In this document: piece after piece, positions 1-10,027 of the stretch
How positions within the stretch are numbered: position 1 is the first letter of the stretch
Layout of the letters: the number at the start of each line of letters is the position of its first letter
DNA from: Deinococcus marmoris DSM 12784
GTDB lineage: Bacteria; Deinococcota; Deinococci; Deinococcales; Deinococcaceae
Assembly: GCF_000701405.1 (NCBI RefSeq)
Contig: NZ_JNIV01000081.1
Location: 1-20,416 of the forward strand
DNA length: 20,416 nucleotides
Direction of reading: 5' to 3'
Program-made: the position numbers and the translations under genes
Notes under the pieces: model-generated
Databases searched by the model: none
What the model was told of the DNA's origin: nothing
Seen by the model: only the letters and a program-made list of their open reading frames with translations

Positions 1-2
1 GT

Positions 3-341
3 TCAAGTGGCATTCTGTATTTATGCAGCGATGACAGCAGTCTGACCGCAAATGAAACCCTTGCGATCTATCAGAAACGATGGCCCGTAGAAGAATTTCA
101 CAAATCACTCAAGCAAAATGCCTCTCTTGGGAAGTCGCCTGCCAGTACACCTGCATGTCAGATCAAACACATTCTCTGTTCATTCTACGGACATATCAAG
201 CTGGAAAAATTGAAAATCATCCGCAAGGAAAATCACTTTGCGATGCGAACAAAGATGTATATCGCCGCTCTTAAAACTTCATACGAGGAATTACAAAGGC
301 TGAGGCAGCAATCCGAGAATTTTCAAAACTCTGCCGCGTAA
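3..341 (+). CDS. IS4-superfamily transposase, C-terminal part (5' end outside the window)
   Basis: The frame is open from the left edge to a TAA at 339-341, giving about 112 residues of the C-terminal end of a DDE transposase. It contains YQKRWPVEEFHKSLK at 69-113, which fits the IS4-family Y-(2)-R-(3)-E-(6)-K signature exactly; the E encoded at 90-92 is the expected third catalytic acidic residue. Downstream, the QIKHILCSFYGHIKLEKLK stretch resembles the conserved tail of IS4/IS701-like transposases. The region is clearly more AT-rich than the genes around it, as expected for an acquired element. The catalytic aspartates and the left inverted repeat would lie outside the window, so whether the element is intact is unknown. 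The transposase stop is only 9 bases from the convergent mfd stop, so the right end of the element must lie at or inside the 3' end of mfd. Confidence 0.85.
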   Translation, partial: SSGILYLCSDDSSLTANETLAIYQKRWPVEEFHKSLKQNASLGKSPASTPACQIKHILCSFYGHIKLEKLKIIRKENHFAMRTKMYIAALKTSYEELQRLRQQSENFQNSAA

Positions 342-350
342 GGTCAGTTA

Positions 351-3473
<3,123 letters not shown>

Positions 3474-3476
<3 letters not shown>

Positions 3477-3488
3477 TGGAAGAGTTTA
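3474..3488 (-). promoter_or_regulatory. Leaderless -10 box and GTG start of mfd
   Basis: TAAACT (complement of 3483-3488) lies 6 bases before the GTG start. No purine-rich ribosome binding site fits in between. This matches the Deinococcus leaderless layout. I could not identify a convincing -35 box. Confidence 0.5.
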
Positions 3489-3568
3489 CGCGCATAGGCG
3501 TGGGCAAACCGGAAGCGAGATAGCTTATGGCAGGCTTTACAAGCCGTTCCTAGAGTTGCCATGCCCGT

Positions 3569-3696
3569 TTAACCCCTCCGGCCCTGCGGGCCACCTCCCC
3601 TCAGAAGGGAGGCAAGAAGATAGCGTGTGACACGATCAATTGCGTCTCTTGGCTCCCTTTTGAGGGGAGCTGGCTGCAAAGCAGACTGAGGGGTTT
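3569..3696. repeat. Palindromic interspersed repeat, copy 1 (MITE/SNR-like)
   Basis: This is a complete copy of about 128 bp, bounded by AACCCCTC (3571-3578) and its inverse GAGGGGTT (3688-3695). The left arm folds into GGCCC-TGC-GGGCC (3580-3592) and CCTCCC...GGGAGG (3594-3612). The right arm carries a GCTCCC...GGGAGC hairpin and CTGC-AAA-GCAG (3674-3684). The two arms are roughly inverted copies of each other, separated by a linker of about 30 bp. Related copies lie at 17131 and 19133 in this window. There is no coding capacity. It resembles the small non-coding repeats described in Deinococcus genomes; assignment to a named family is not possible from the sequence alone. Confidence 0.85.
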
Positions 3697-3720
3697 CTTT
3701 TCGCCTTCCAGCTCACCGCC

Positions 3721-3906
3721 CAACTAGCCCCCCAATATTGGCATTGCGGGAGCCACCTGACCCAGCACCAACTCGCCAAAGCCGTGGGCATCAGCCAAAG
3801 CACCATCAGCCAACTGCTGGGGCGCAGGCGTGCGTTCACGCTGGGGCAGGTGCGGAAGCTGGCCGGGTATTTTGGGGTGAAGGTCTCGCTGTTCTTGCCG
3901 GACTGA
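3721..3906 (+). pseudogene. Truncated XRE/HigA-type helix-turn-helix antitoxin remnant
   Basis: The frame ending at the TGA at 3904-3906 encodes HLTQHQLAKAVGISQSTISQ followed by LLGRRRAFTLGQVRKLAGYF and GVKVSLFLPD. This is the C-terminal helix-turn-helix half typical of HigA-like or XRE-type antitoxins: LTQ-x-LA, the ISQSTIS recognition helix, and the RKLAxxFGV-x-xxFL ending. Going upstream, the frame runs without any ATG, GTG or TTG into the end of the palindromic repeat and meets a stop at 3661-3663. The N-terminal half and the start are therefore missing. No toxin gene is visible beside it. The reading is that the gene was cut by the repeat or by a deletion at its edge. The HTH identification is by motif only. 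Confidence 0.6.
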
Positions 3907-3922
3907 GCGGGCTGGAGCGGCA

Positions 3923-3937
3923 TATGCTCAGGGGGTG
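3923..3937 (+). promoter_or_regulatory. Leaderless -10 box and GTG start of the 3935 gene
   Basis: TATGCT at 3923-3928 stands 6 bases before the GTG at 3935. The intervening CAGGGG abuts the start too closely to act as a ribosome binding site. Confidence 0.45.
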
Positions 3938-4405
3938 AAATCACTGGACGCAATCACCCAACTGGTGTGGGGCGAATACGGGGAGTTGCACTCCGAGCCG
4001 CATGAGATTGAGTCGGCTTTGCGGTTGGCGGCCAGACTGCTTCGTTGCCGGGCCACGCCAGGGCCATCCGATCCATACAGGAGTTTCACAACATTGATCT
4101 ACCGTGACCAGCACGGTCAGCACGTTGGAACACTGTTACTGCGGGGAAATATAGTGGCCCTGGTTCATCCTGATGATACGGAGGGGCTGATGGTAGGGCG
4201 GCGGTACGTGGGCGCTGGCCCGCTCTGGGACGCCCTTTCCGCGACGGGGAAGCTGTTGATGCTCAGCCCTGGGTGGCTCTCGGCGGACCTGACCGCGCCA
4301 GAGCGTCAGCTTTTGCTGGCCTCGCCCGACGCCTGGGAACGGTACAGCGTTCACTACTGGAAACCCCAGACACGCGGGGACACGCTGTTCAACGGCTGGG
4401 ACTAG
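3935..4405 (+). CDS. Hypothetical protein, 156 residues
   Basis: I do not recognise this protein. It is a soluble-looking, mixed-charge protein with no signal peptide, membrane segment or cysteine-rich motif. Visible stretches include TTLIYRDQHGQHVGTLLLRG (about residues 52-71), which looks like paired beta strands, and a Trp/Tyr-rich C-terminus (WERYSVHYWKPQTRG). The GTG start is chosen because TATGCT stands 6 bases upstream and no in-frame ATG exists. It lies just downstream of the HTH antitoxin remnant but is read from its own promoter. Its TAG stop at 4403-4405 overlaps the stop of the small gene on the opposite strand. Amino-acid composition and codon use look like real coding sequence rather than chance. 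Confidence 0.7.
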   Translation: MKSLDAITQLVWGEYGELHSEPHEIESALRLAARLLRCRATPGPSDPYRSFTTLIYRDQHGQHVGTLLLRGNIVALVHPDDTEGLMVGRRYVGAGPLWDALSATGKLLMLSPGWLSADLTAPERQLLLASPDAWERYSVHYWKPQTRGDTLFNGWD

Positions 4406-4512
4406 ACCAGATTCATGGACAGCCAGACCTGCCCCAGCATCAGCAGGCCAAACAGGACGAACATCATCACGGGCATCCAACGCCGGAGCCAGGTGCGGGT
4501 GCTTTCTTTCAT
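4402..4512 (-). CDS. Small single-pass membrane protein, 36 residues
   Basis: On the minus strand an ATG at 4510-4512 opens a 36-codon frame ending at TAG (4402-4404). The peptide starts MKESTRTWLRRWMP, positively charged, and continues as one hydrophobic helix (VMMFVLFGLLMLGQVWL, about residues 15-31), ending SMNLV. The charge pattern predicts an N-terminus in the cytoplasm. Support for expression is a TAGCAT box 6 bases upstream of the ATG, the same spacing seen at the other genes here. Its stop and that of the convergent 3935 gene are read from the same palindromic CTAG (4402-4405). No family is recognised. It could be a regulatory membrane micropeptide or a type I toxin-like peptide; neither is shown by the sequence. 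Confidence 0.6.
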   Translation of the reverse strand: MKESTRTWLRRWMPVMMFVLFGLLMLGQVWLSMNLV

Positions 4513-4524
4513 GGCCCAATGCTA
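4510..4524 (-). promoter_or_regulatory. Leaderless -10 box and ATG start of the 36-residue gene
   Basis: TAGCAT (complement of 4519-4524) is 6 bases before the ATG. It faces the promoter of the DUF1345 pseudogene across about 45 bp. Confidence 0.45.
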
Positions 4525-4570
4525 GACCGGGTATCTGCCAGATTCCTGACGCTCACATAAGCCGCAGGCG

Positions 4571-4585
4571 TATGCTCCGCGCATG
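4571..4585 (+). promoter_or_regulatory. Leaderless -10 box and ATG start retained by the DUF1345 pseudogene
   Basis: TATGCT at 4571-4576 is followed by 6 bases and ATG at 4583. The start region appears intact although the gene body is broken. Confidence 0.45.
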
Positions 4586-4930
4586 ACCGACACATCGCGC
4601 CATCCCCCGGCTGTGGCGCAGGTGCTGGCGGGCGCTGACATGAGCCTTGCAATGGAGCTGCTGACTCCGTCCGCCCGGCCCTGAGAAGCGCGGGGGCTGG
4701 TGGGCATGATCCTCGCGCGACACCAGGGTTGGAGCGAGAAGGGTGAGGCGGACTACCGCGACTTCACCTAGCTCTCCCTGACCATCGGCATGACCTTTCA
4801 GGTTAGGAACAACACCATCACCACGCGGGCCTTTCGCCGCCTGCTGCTGGGCCACGCACTGCTGTCGTACCTGTTCGGGGCCGTGATCGTGGCCGTGACC
4901 ATCAACGGGGTGGCGGGGATTATCGGGTAG
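4583..4930 (+). pseudogene. DUF1345 membrane protein pseudogene (two in-frame stops, internal deletion)
   Basis: A single frame runs from ATG 4583 to TAG 4928-4930 but is interrupted by TGA at 4682-4684 and TAG at 4769-4771. The first part, MTDTSRHPPAVAQVL to LTPSARP-stop-EARGLVG, resembles the N-terminus of DUF1345 inner-membrane proteins. After the second stop, LSLTIGMTFQVRNNTITTRA and HALLSYLFGAVIVAVTING match the characteristic end of that family, where the motif before it is usually DFxY; here DFT is followed by the stop. Intact members are about 200 residues or more with several membrane helices; only about 113 codons remain, so the middle helices have been lost. Function in intact members is unknown. 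The frame is otherwise preserved, which suggests fairly recent decay. Confidence 0.75.
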
Positions 4931-4950
4931 GCGTCCGCTCACTCAAGAAC

Positions 4951-4990
4951 AAAAAAAATCAGGGGCGGGATGCGCAATCACCGCCCCTGA
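4951..4990 (-). terminator. Rho-independent terminator of the UspA gene
   Basis: On the minus strand a perfect 10-bp stem TCAGGGGCGG / CCGCCCCTGA (4981-4990 with 4959-4968, 12-base loop) is followed by eight T residues (4951-4958). It begins 14 bases beyond the UspA stop codon. Confidence 0.9.
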
Positions 4991-5004
4991 ATTCCAACTG
5001 TTTA

Positions 5005-5487
5005 TTACGACGAGGCGGTACTCTTGCCCCACTCCACCGGACCCTGATCGCCCTTGATCAGCAGCACGGGCACCGCCGCATGCTGGGCCACCGCCTGCGC
5101 CACACTGCCCAGCAGGGCGCGGCCCAGACCGCTGCGTCCGTGGGTGGTCATGACGATCATCTGCGCGCCTTCCTCGCGGGCCACGTCCAGAATGGCGCGG
5201 GACACATGGCGGCCCTGGGCGCGTTCCACCATGATCCTGGCGTCCGGCACCCGCTCGTGCAGGAGGTTTTCCAGGCTCGCCTTCATTTCGTCCATGCTTT
5301 CGTTGGACGTGGGCATGGCGTAGGCGTATTCGCCGTAAGCCGCCACCAGCGGATCGGTCTGGATGCTCAGGACCAGCAGTTCGGCCCCCAGTGCCTTCGC
5401 CAGTCCCTGCGCATGGGTCAGGGCGTGCTGTCCGAGTTCGCTGCCGTCGGTGGTCACGAGAATTCTGTTCATCGGTATGGTGGTCAT
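5005..5487 (-). CDS. Universal stress protein (UspA family)
   Basis: This 160-residue protein has one Usp domain. The N-terminal beta strand MNRILVTTDGSELGQHALTH carries the nucleotide-contacting Asp-Gly-Ser. The C-terminal loop TTHGRSGLGRALLGSVAQ is the ATP-binding type Gly-rich motif, followed by VPVLLIKG, the usual last strand. Family members are induced by starvation, oxidative stress or DNA damage and act as homodimers in the cytoplasm; the target of this one is not predictable. The start at 5487 is preferred over the internal ATG at 5472 because a perfect AGGAGG (complement of 5495-5500) stands 7 bases upstream. This is one of the few genes here with a classical ribosome binding site. 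It is divergent from the phosphodiesterase gene and ends in its own terminator. Confidence 0.93.
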   Translation of the reverse strand: MTTIPMNRILVTTDGSELGQHALTHAQGLAKALGAELLVLSIQTDPLVAAYGEYAYAMPTSNESMDEMKASLENLLHERVPDARIMVERAQGRHVSRAILDVAREEGAQMIVMTTHGRSGLGRALLGSVAQAVAQHAAVPVLLIKGDQGPVEWGKSTASS

Positions 5488-5494
5488 GGTGGTT

Positions 5495-5500
5495 CCTCCT
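5495..5500 (-). promoter_or_regulatory. Shine-Dalgarno AGGAGG of the UspA gene
   Basis: AGGAGG on the minus strand, 7 bases before the ATG at 5485-5487. It decides the start in favour of the upstream methionine. Confidence 0.85.
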
Positions 5501-5520
5501 ACTGCCCAGCCTCGGGCCAG

Positions 5521-5541
5521 GGCATTACGGGGGCATTACGG
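5521..5541. repeat. Two tandem GGCATTACGG boxes in the divergent promoter region
   Basis: GGCATTACGG occurs at 5521-5530 and again at 5532-5541, an 11-base period, in the 93-bp gap between the UspA and phosphodiesterase genes. An 11-base period would place both boxes on one DNA face, so they could be an operator. No regulator is identified. Confidence 0.4.
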
Positions 5542-5567
5542 CGCAGAAACTGAAGCAGCACAGACGC

Positions 5568-5583
5568 TAGCCTGGGCCGCATG
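5568..5583 (+). promoter_or_regulatory. Leaderless -10 box and ATG start of the phosphodiesterase gene
   Basis: TAGCCT at 5568-5573, then 7 bases, then ATG at 5581. No ribosome binding site is present. Confidence 0.5.
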
Positions 5584-6390
5584 ATCAAGCTGCTGTTCGT
5601 GGGAGACGTGTTCGGGCAACCGGGCCGCCGGATGCTGGGAAAAACCCTGCCAGACCTTCGCCGGGATGTGGATTTTGCCGTCGTCAATATGGAAAACGCT
5701 GCCGGGGGCTTCGGCATGCACCGCGAGGCCGCCGAGGGCGCACTGCGGGCCGGGGCCGACTGCATGACGCTGGGCAACCACGCCTGGCAACACCGCGACA
5801 TCCACAAATTGATGCAGGACCCGGAGAACTACCCCATCGTGCGCCCACTGAATTACGCCGATCCAGCCACCCCCGGCGTCGGCTGGCGCACCTTCGAGGT
5901 CCAGACGGCGGGCGGTCAGACCGAGCGCCTCACAGTGGTCAACCTGCTGGGGCGCGTATTCATGGATCAGGTGTCCAATCCGTTCAGCGCCATAGACAGA
6001 CTGCTGGAACTGGATGATCTGGGCAGTGTGTTCGTGGACTTTCACGCCGAGGCCAGCAGCGAGAAGGCGGGCATGGCATGGCATCTGGACGGACGGGTGG
6101 CCGCCGTGGTCGGCACGCATACGCATGTGCCCACCGCCGACACGCGCATTCTGCCGCTGGGCACCGCCTTCCAGACTGACGCCGGATTCACTGGCCCACA
6201 CGACAGCATCATCGGTTCGGACCCGGCTGGTCCGGTGGCCCGTTTTGTCACCGAACGCCCCCACCGGTACGCGGTGGCCGAGGGCCGCGCCGAGCTGAAT
6301 GCCGTGTATGTCCAGATAGAGGCGGGGCGGGCGGTGGGCATAGAACGCTACCGTGCCGTGGAAGAAGGGGTGGAGGAAGACGGGTTATAG
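5581..6390 (+). CDS. YmdB-like metallophosphodiesterase (TIGR00282 family)
   Basis: This 269-residue cytoplasmic enzyme belongs to the family of B. subtilis YmdB, a 2',3'-cyclic-nucleotide phosphodiesterase affecting RNA stability and development, and of Deinococcus DR1281, whose structure is known. The dimetal-site residues are all visible: D9 ([10 protein letters not shown]), E38-N39 ([10 protein letters not shown]), N66-H67 (TLGNHAWQ), H155 ([11 protein letters not shown]) and H180/H182 ([15 protein letters not shown]). The [11 protein letters not shown] and [10 protein letters not shown] blocks are diagnostic of the family. Its length agrees with the family. The start at the first ATG is supported by TAGCCT 7 bases upstream. 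It lies divergent from the UspA gene and 87 bp ahead of ppc, with a separate ribosome binding site for ppc. The natural substrate in this organism is not known. Confidence 0.94.
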   Translation: MIKLLFVGDVFGQPGRRMLGKTLPDLRRDVDFAVVNMENAAGGFGMHREAAEGALRAGADCMTLGNHAWQHRDIHKLMQDPENYPIVRPLNYADPATPGVGWRTFEVQTAGGQTERLTVVNLLGRVFMDQVSNPFSAIDRLLELDDLGSVFVDFHAEASSEKAGMAWHLDGRVAAVVGTHTHVPTADTRILPLGTAFQTDAGFTGPHDSIIGSDPAGPVARFVTERPHRYAVAEGRAELNAVYVQIEAGRAVGIERYRAVEEGVEEDGL

Positions 6391-6466
6391 AGCTGTACGG
6401 GTTGCAGAGCTGCTCTGTCTTCCCGCTCTCAACTCCCCGTTGTCAGGGCCACACCCCACCACCACC

Positions 6467-6471
6467 GGAGG
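6467..6471 (+). promoter_or_regulatory. Shine-Dalgarno GGAGG of ppc
   Basis: GGAGG ends 6 bases before the ATG at 6478. No clear TANNNT box is next to this start, so ppc probably has a leadered mRNA or is read through from the gene upstream. Confidence 0.8.
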
Positions 6472-6477
6472 ACCACT

Positions 6478-8970
6478 ATGGGCATCAAGAGTGACGTGAA
6501 CTTGCTGGGCCGCACGCTGGGCCACGTGTTGAAGGAGCAGGAGGGCGAGGCGTTTTTTGACCTCGTGGAGCGCACTCGGGCGCTGGTCCGCGAAGTCCGG
6601 GCCGGGGGAGACGACACCGAACTGAGGCAGATGCTGGCCGATCTGTCCGGCGAGGACGCAGGACGGCTGGCGCGGGCCTTTACGTGGTATTTCCAACTGG
6701 TCAATCTGGCCGAGGAATACGAGCGGGTGCGTTCGCTACGCGGCGGCGATGGCGTCCGCTCACAGAGTCTGGAAAGTGCGCTGGCGGCCCTGAAAGAACA
6801 GGGGCTGAGTGCCGCAGACGTGGAAGCCCTGATCGAGCGCGTCAACCTGGGCCTGACCTTCACCGCCCACCCCACCGAGATGCGCCGCCGCACCATCCGC
6901 CAGCATCTGGAGGCCGTGGCGCGCGATATTCCGCACCTGGACGACACCGAGGGGCAGGAGCGGGTGGCCGCCCATGTGGAGGCGATGTGGTCCACGCCCG
7001 AGCTGAGGCACCTGAAACCCACCGTGCTGGACGAGGTCAAGGGCGGCCTGAACTACATCACCGCGATTGCCGGGGCGCTGCCCGAATTGCAACGTGATCT
7101 GGGCCGCGCGTTCGTGAACGTGTACGGACAGGAGTCGGACGCCAGAATCCCCCTGAGTTTCTCGTCGTGGATGGGCGGGGACCGCGACGGCAACCCCTTC
7201 GTGACGCCGCAGGCCACCCGCGAGACGCTGGAAGTCCACCGCCAGCGGGCGCGTGAACTGCTGCTGGGCGAATTGAAGCGCACCTACGCCAACCTGTCTC
7301 AGGAGGACGGCGATCCGGCGCAGACGGCGGGGCACGAGCCGTACCGCACCGAGTTGCGCCAGCTTCACAACGCCGTGCGCGACGGCGAACAGGTGGACTT
7401 GCTGCCGCGCCTGGAAGCGCTGGACATCCGCCTGCGGGGGGACGGACAGCACCGCACCGCCGATCAGCTCCTGACGCCGCTGCTGACGCTGGTGCGTGTC
7501 TTCGGGCAGCATCTGGTCAGTCTGGACGTGCGCGAACACTCCGGGCAGACCGGGGCGGCGGTGGCGGAACTGCTGAAGCAGGCCGGGATGGAAGCCGATT
7601 ATCTAGCCCTTTCGGAGGCGGACCGTCAAAAGCTCCTCACCACCGAACTGCGCTCCCGCCGCCCGCTCTGGCCTGCCGGGGAAGCGCTGACCGACGAACT
7701 GGAAACCGTGATCGGCCCCATCCGCGAGGTCCGGGACGCCATAGCTGTTGCGGGACCGCGTGCCTTTGGGCGCTACATCATCAGCATGGCCGAGAGCGTC
7801 AGTGACGTGCTGGAGCCGCTGCTGCTGGCCCGCGAGGTGGGATTGCGCGTGCTGACCGTGCCGCTGTTCGAGACGCTGGACGACCTGCAACGCGCCCCGC
7901 AGGTCATGACCGATCTGCTGGCCCTGCCCGAATACCGCGCGATTCTGGGCGAGGACGTGCAGGAAATCATGCTGGGGTATTCGGACAGCAACAAGGACGC
8001 CGGATTCCTGGCTGCCAACTGGGCGCTGCACGAGGCCCAGCGGCAGATCAGCGACGTGTGCCGGGCGGCGGGCGTGCGCTGGCGTTTCTTCCACGGGCGC
8101 GGCACCAGTATCGGGCGCGGCGGCGGGCCAGCCTCCCGCGCGATCCTGGGGCAGCCTGCCGGAACCATCGACGCCGGACTGCGGATCACCGAACAGGGCG
8201 AGGCGCTGGCGGATAAATACAGCCATCCCGTGCTGGCGCGGCGCAATCTGGAACAGGCGCTGTACGGGCTGCTGCTGTCTGCCGCGCGCCCGGCAGATTC
8301 GCTACGGGAAGTATGGACGGCGGCGATGGACACGGCTGCTGCCGCCAGCGCTACGGCTTACCGCGCCCTCGTGCATGACGACGGCTTCCTGCCCTTCTTT
8401 GAGGCGGCCACCCCCATTCATGAAATCGCCCGGCTGAACATCGCCTCGCGCCCCGTTCGCCGCCCCGGTGCGCCCACACTGACCAACCTGCGCGCCATTC
8501 CGTGGGTGATGAGCTGGACGCAGATTCGCAGCAACCTCCCCGGCTGGTACGGCCTGCGGGAAGGGTTGCAGAGCATCGGGCCAGACGCGGCGCGGGAGAT
8601 GTACGCGGCGTGGCCGTTCTTCCGCACCGTGCTGGACAACGCGCAGATGAGCCTGGCCAAGAGTGACCCGCTGATCTTCGAGGAATACCTGCGCCTGCTG
8701 GGGCCGCACCCGCTGGCCGACGCCCTTCAGGCCGCCTACCGCGAGACCGTGGAACTGGTGGAGGCCGTGGTGGGCGCGGAGTTGTTGGACAATGAACCCC
8801 GCCTGCGCGAGAGCATCAGCCTGCGCAACCCATACATCGATCCCATTCACCGTATTCAGGTGGAACTGCTGCGCCGCGCCCGCGCCGAGGAAGGCGGCCT
8901 GGACACCTTCGAGCGCCCGCTGATGCTGAGCTTGCAGGGGATCGCGGCGGGGGTGCGGAATACGGGGTGA
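6478..8970 (+). CDS. ppc: Phosphoenolpyruvate carboxylase
   Basis: This 830-residue cytoplasmic enzyme converts phosphoenolpyruvate and bicarbonate to oxaloacetate, refilling the TCA cycle. Conserved catalytic blocks appear in order: FTAHPTEMRRRTI with the active-site His at about 131; WMGGDRDGNPFVT at about 232; LDVREHSGQ; GYSDSNKDAGF at about 500; FHGRGTSIGRGGGP at about 538, the essential glycine loop with His and Arg; ITEQGE; and RSNLPGWYGL. The C-terminus LQGIAAGVRNTG keeps the family's terminal NTG, with Arg in place of the more usual Gln before it. It is somewhat shorter than the 883-residue E. coli enzyme. The start follows a GGAGG ribosome binding site. It is convergent with the nitrilase gene, with 82 bp between stops and no strong terminator that I can see. 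Confidence 0.98.
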   Translation: MGIKSDVNLLGRTLGHVLKEQEGEAFFDLVERTRALVREVRAGGDDTELRQMLADLSGEDAGRLARAFTWYFQLVNLAEEYERVRSLRGGDGVRSQSLESALAALKEQGLSAADVEALIERVNLGLTFTAHPTEMRRRTIRQHLEAVARDIPHLDDTEGQERVAAHVEAMWSTPELRHLKPTVLDEVKGGLNYITAIAGALPELQRDLGRAFVNVYGQESDARIPLSFSSWMGGDRDGNPFVTPQATRETLEVHRQRARELLLGELKRTYANLSQEDGDPAQTAGHEPYRTELRQLHNAVRDGEQVDLLPRLEALDIRLRGDGQHRTADQLLTPLLTLVRVFGQHLVSLDVREHSGQTGAAVAELLKQAGMEADYLALSEADRQKLLTTELRSRRPLWPAGEALTDELETVIGPIREVRDAIAVAGPRAFGRYIISMAESVSDVLEPLLLAREVGLRVLTVPLFETLDDLQRAPQVMTDLLALPEYRAILGEDVQEIMLGYSDSNKDAGFLAANWALHEAQRQISDVCRAAGVRWRFFHGRGTSIGRGGGPASRAILGQPAGTIDAGLRITEQGEALADKYSHPVLARRNLEQALYGLLLSAARPADSLREVWTAAMDTAAAASATAYRALVHDDGFLPFFEAATPIHEIARLNIASRPVRRPGAPTLTNLRAIPWVMSWTQIRSNLPGWYGLREGLQSIGPDAAREMYAAWPFFRTVLDNAQMSLAKSDPLIFEEYLRLLGPHPLADALQAAYRETVELVEAVVGAELLDNEPRLRESISLRNPYIDPIHRIQVELLRRARAEEGGLDTFERPLMLSLQGIAAGVRNTG

Positions 8971-9052
8971 GGGGCTGACGCAACGTCTAAAAGCCGAACG
9001 ATCTCACCGGGAAAAGGAATGCCTATTTTCTGCAACTGGACCGTTTGAACTG

Positions 9053-10027
9053 TCATTCCTCCCCATCCTCAAACCGCGCCATGCGCTGCCGCTCACGGTT
9101 CACCCGGAGTTGCACGATGTCGGGGCGGGCGTAATGGCCTGCCACGTCGAAGTTCTGGCGTTCCTCGCGCACATGGGCATGGCGCAGCTCCACGGTGAAC
9201 AGCCCCTCCGTTTCGGCCACTGGCTCCAGCAGCCAGGAACCGTCGGGGGCGGCGGCGGCAGTTCCACCGTTGGCGAAGAATGATCGGCCCGCATCCAGCA
9301 TTTCCTGACGCAGCGGGAAGTCATCTGGGATATCAGAGGGGCGCAACAGGCCCGATACGGACAGAACGTAAGAACGGCTTTCCAGCGCGATAAAGCGCGT
9401 GATGTTGGGGGTGTTGTGCATTCCGCCGGGCCACACCGCCACATGCACGTTCTCACCCTGGGCGTACAGCGCTGAGCGCAACAGCGGCACCCAGTTTTCA
9501 TAGCAGTTCAGACCGCCCACCCGAAAGGGTCCGAGGTCATGCACGCGCAGGCCGTGGCCGTCGCCCGCGCCCCAGACCAGGCGTTCCTCGTAGGTGGGCT
9601 GGGTTTTGCGGTGGATGCTGGCAATCTGGCCGCGCTGATCTATGTAGATCAGGGTGCAATACAGGCTGTGTCCACCCCGGTCCGGCGCGCGTTCCATGAT
9701 CCCCAAGTAAATTGCCAGCGCATATTCGGCAGCGAGGGCGCAGAGGGCGTTCAAGTCGCCGCGTTCAATCACCACGCCCTGATCCAGATAGTGGGCGTAC
9801 ACCTTCTTCTGTGCCGGACTGTTGAACCGTGCGCCGTCGGTCAGTTCCACCCAGAACGGATAGCCCGGCACCAGCGCCTCACCGAAGACCACCAGCGCGC
9901 AACCCTGCGCGGCGGCGTCCTGCACGTAGCACGCAACTTTTTCCAGGGTGCGGACGCGGTTCAGCCACACTGGAGCAATCTGGACCAGACCGACTTTCAG
10001 GGTGTCCGTGTTCGCAGGATCAGTCAT
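9053..10027 (-). CDS. Nitrilase-family carbon-nitrogen hydrolase
   Basis: This 324-residue cytoplasmic hydrolase has the complete Glu-Lys-Cys triad of the nitrilase superfamily: E50 in VVFGEALVPGYPFW, K141 in SIHRKTQPTYEERLVWG, and C175 in GGLNCYENWVPL. The GxNCxENxxPL block and the ERLVWGxGDG segment place it in the true nitrilase/cyanide-hydratase branch, which converts nitriles to acids and ammonia, rather than among amidases. The usual CWE is CYE here. The substrate is not predictable; aliphatic nitriles are possible. The ATG at 10025-10027 has TAACCT 6 bases upstream and also overlaps, as ATGA, the stop of a possible small upstream ORF. The C-terminal tail is charged and short. Confidence 0.92.
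   Translation of the reverse strand: MTDPANTDTLKVGLVQIAPVWLNRVRTLEKVACYVQDAAAQGCALVVFGEALVPGYPFWVELTDGARFNSPAQKKVYAHYLDQGVVIERGDLNALCALAAEYALAIYLGIMERAPDRGGHSLYCTLIYIDQRGQIASIHRKTQPTYEERLVWGAGDGHGLRVHDLGPFRVGGLNCYENWVPLLRSALYAQGENVHVAVWPGGMHNTPNITRFIALESRSYVLSVSGLLRPSDIPDDFPLRQEMLDAGRSFFANGGTAAAAPDGSWLLEPVAETEGLFTVELRHAHVREERQNFDVAGHYARPDIVQLRVNRERQRMARFEDGEE

Noticed and set aside
80..274. 64-codon frame within the transposase fragment
   Set aside because: It is out of frame with the YREK-containing transposase reading, which is clearly the coding one.
3738..3938. 66-codon plus-strand frame over the HTH remnant
   Set aside because: The neighbouring frame gives a clear helix-turn-helix; this one gives a composition typical of the wrong frame.
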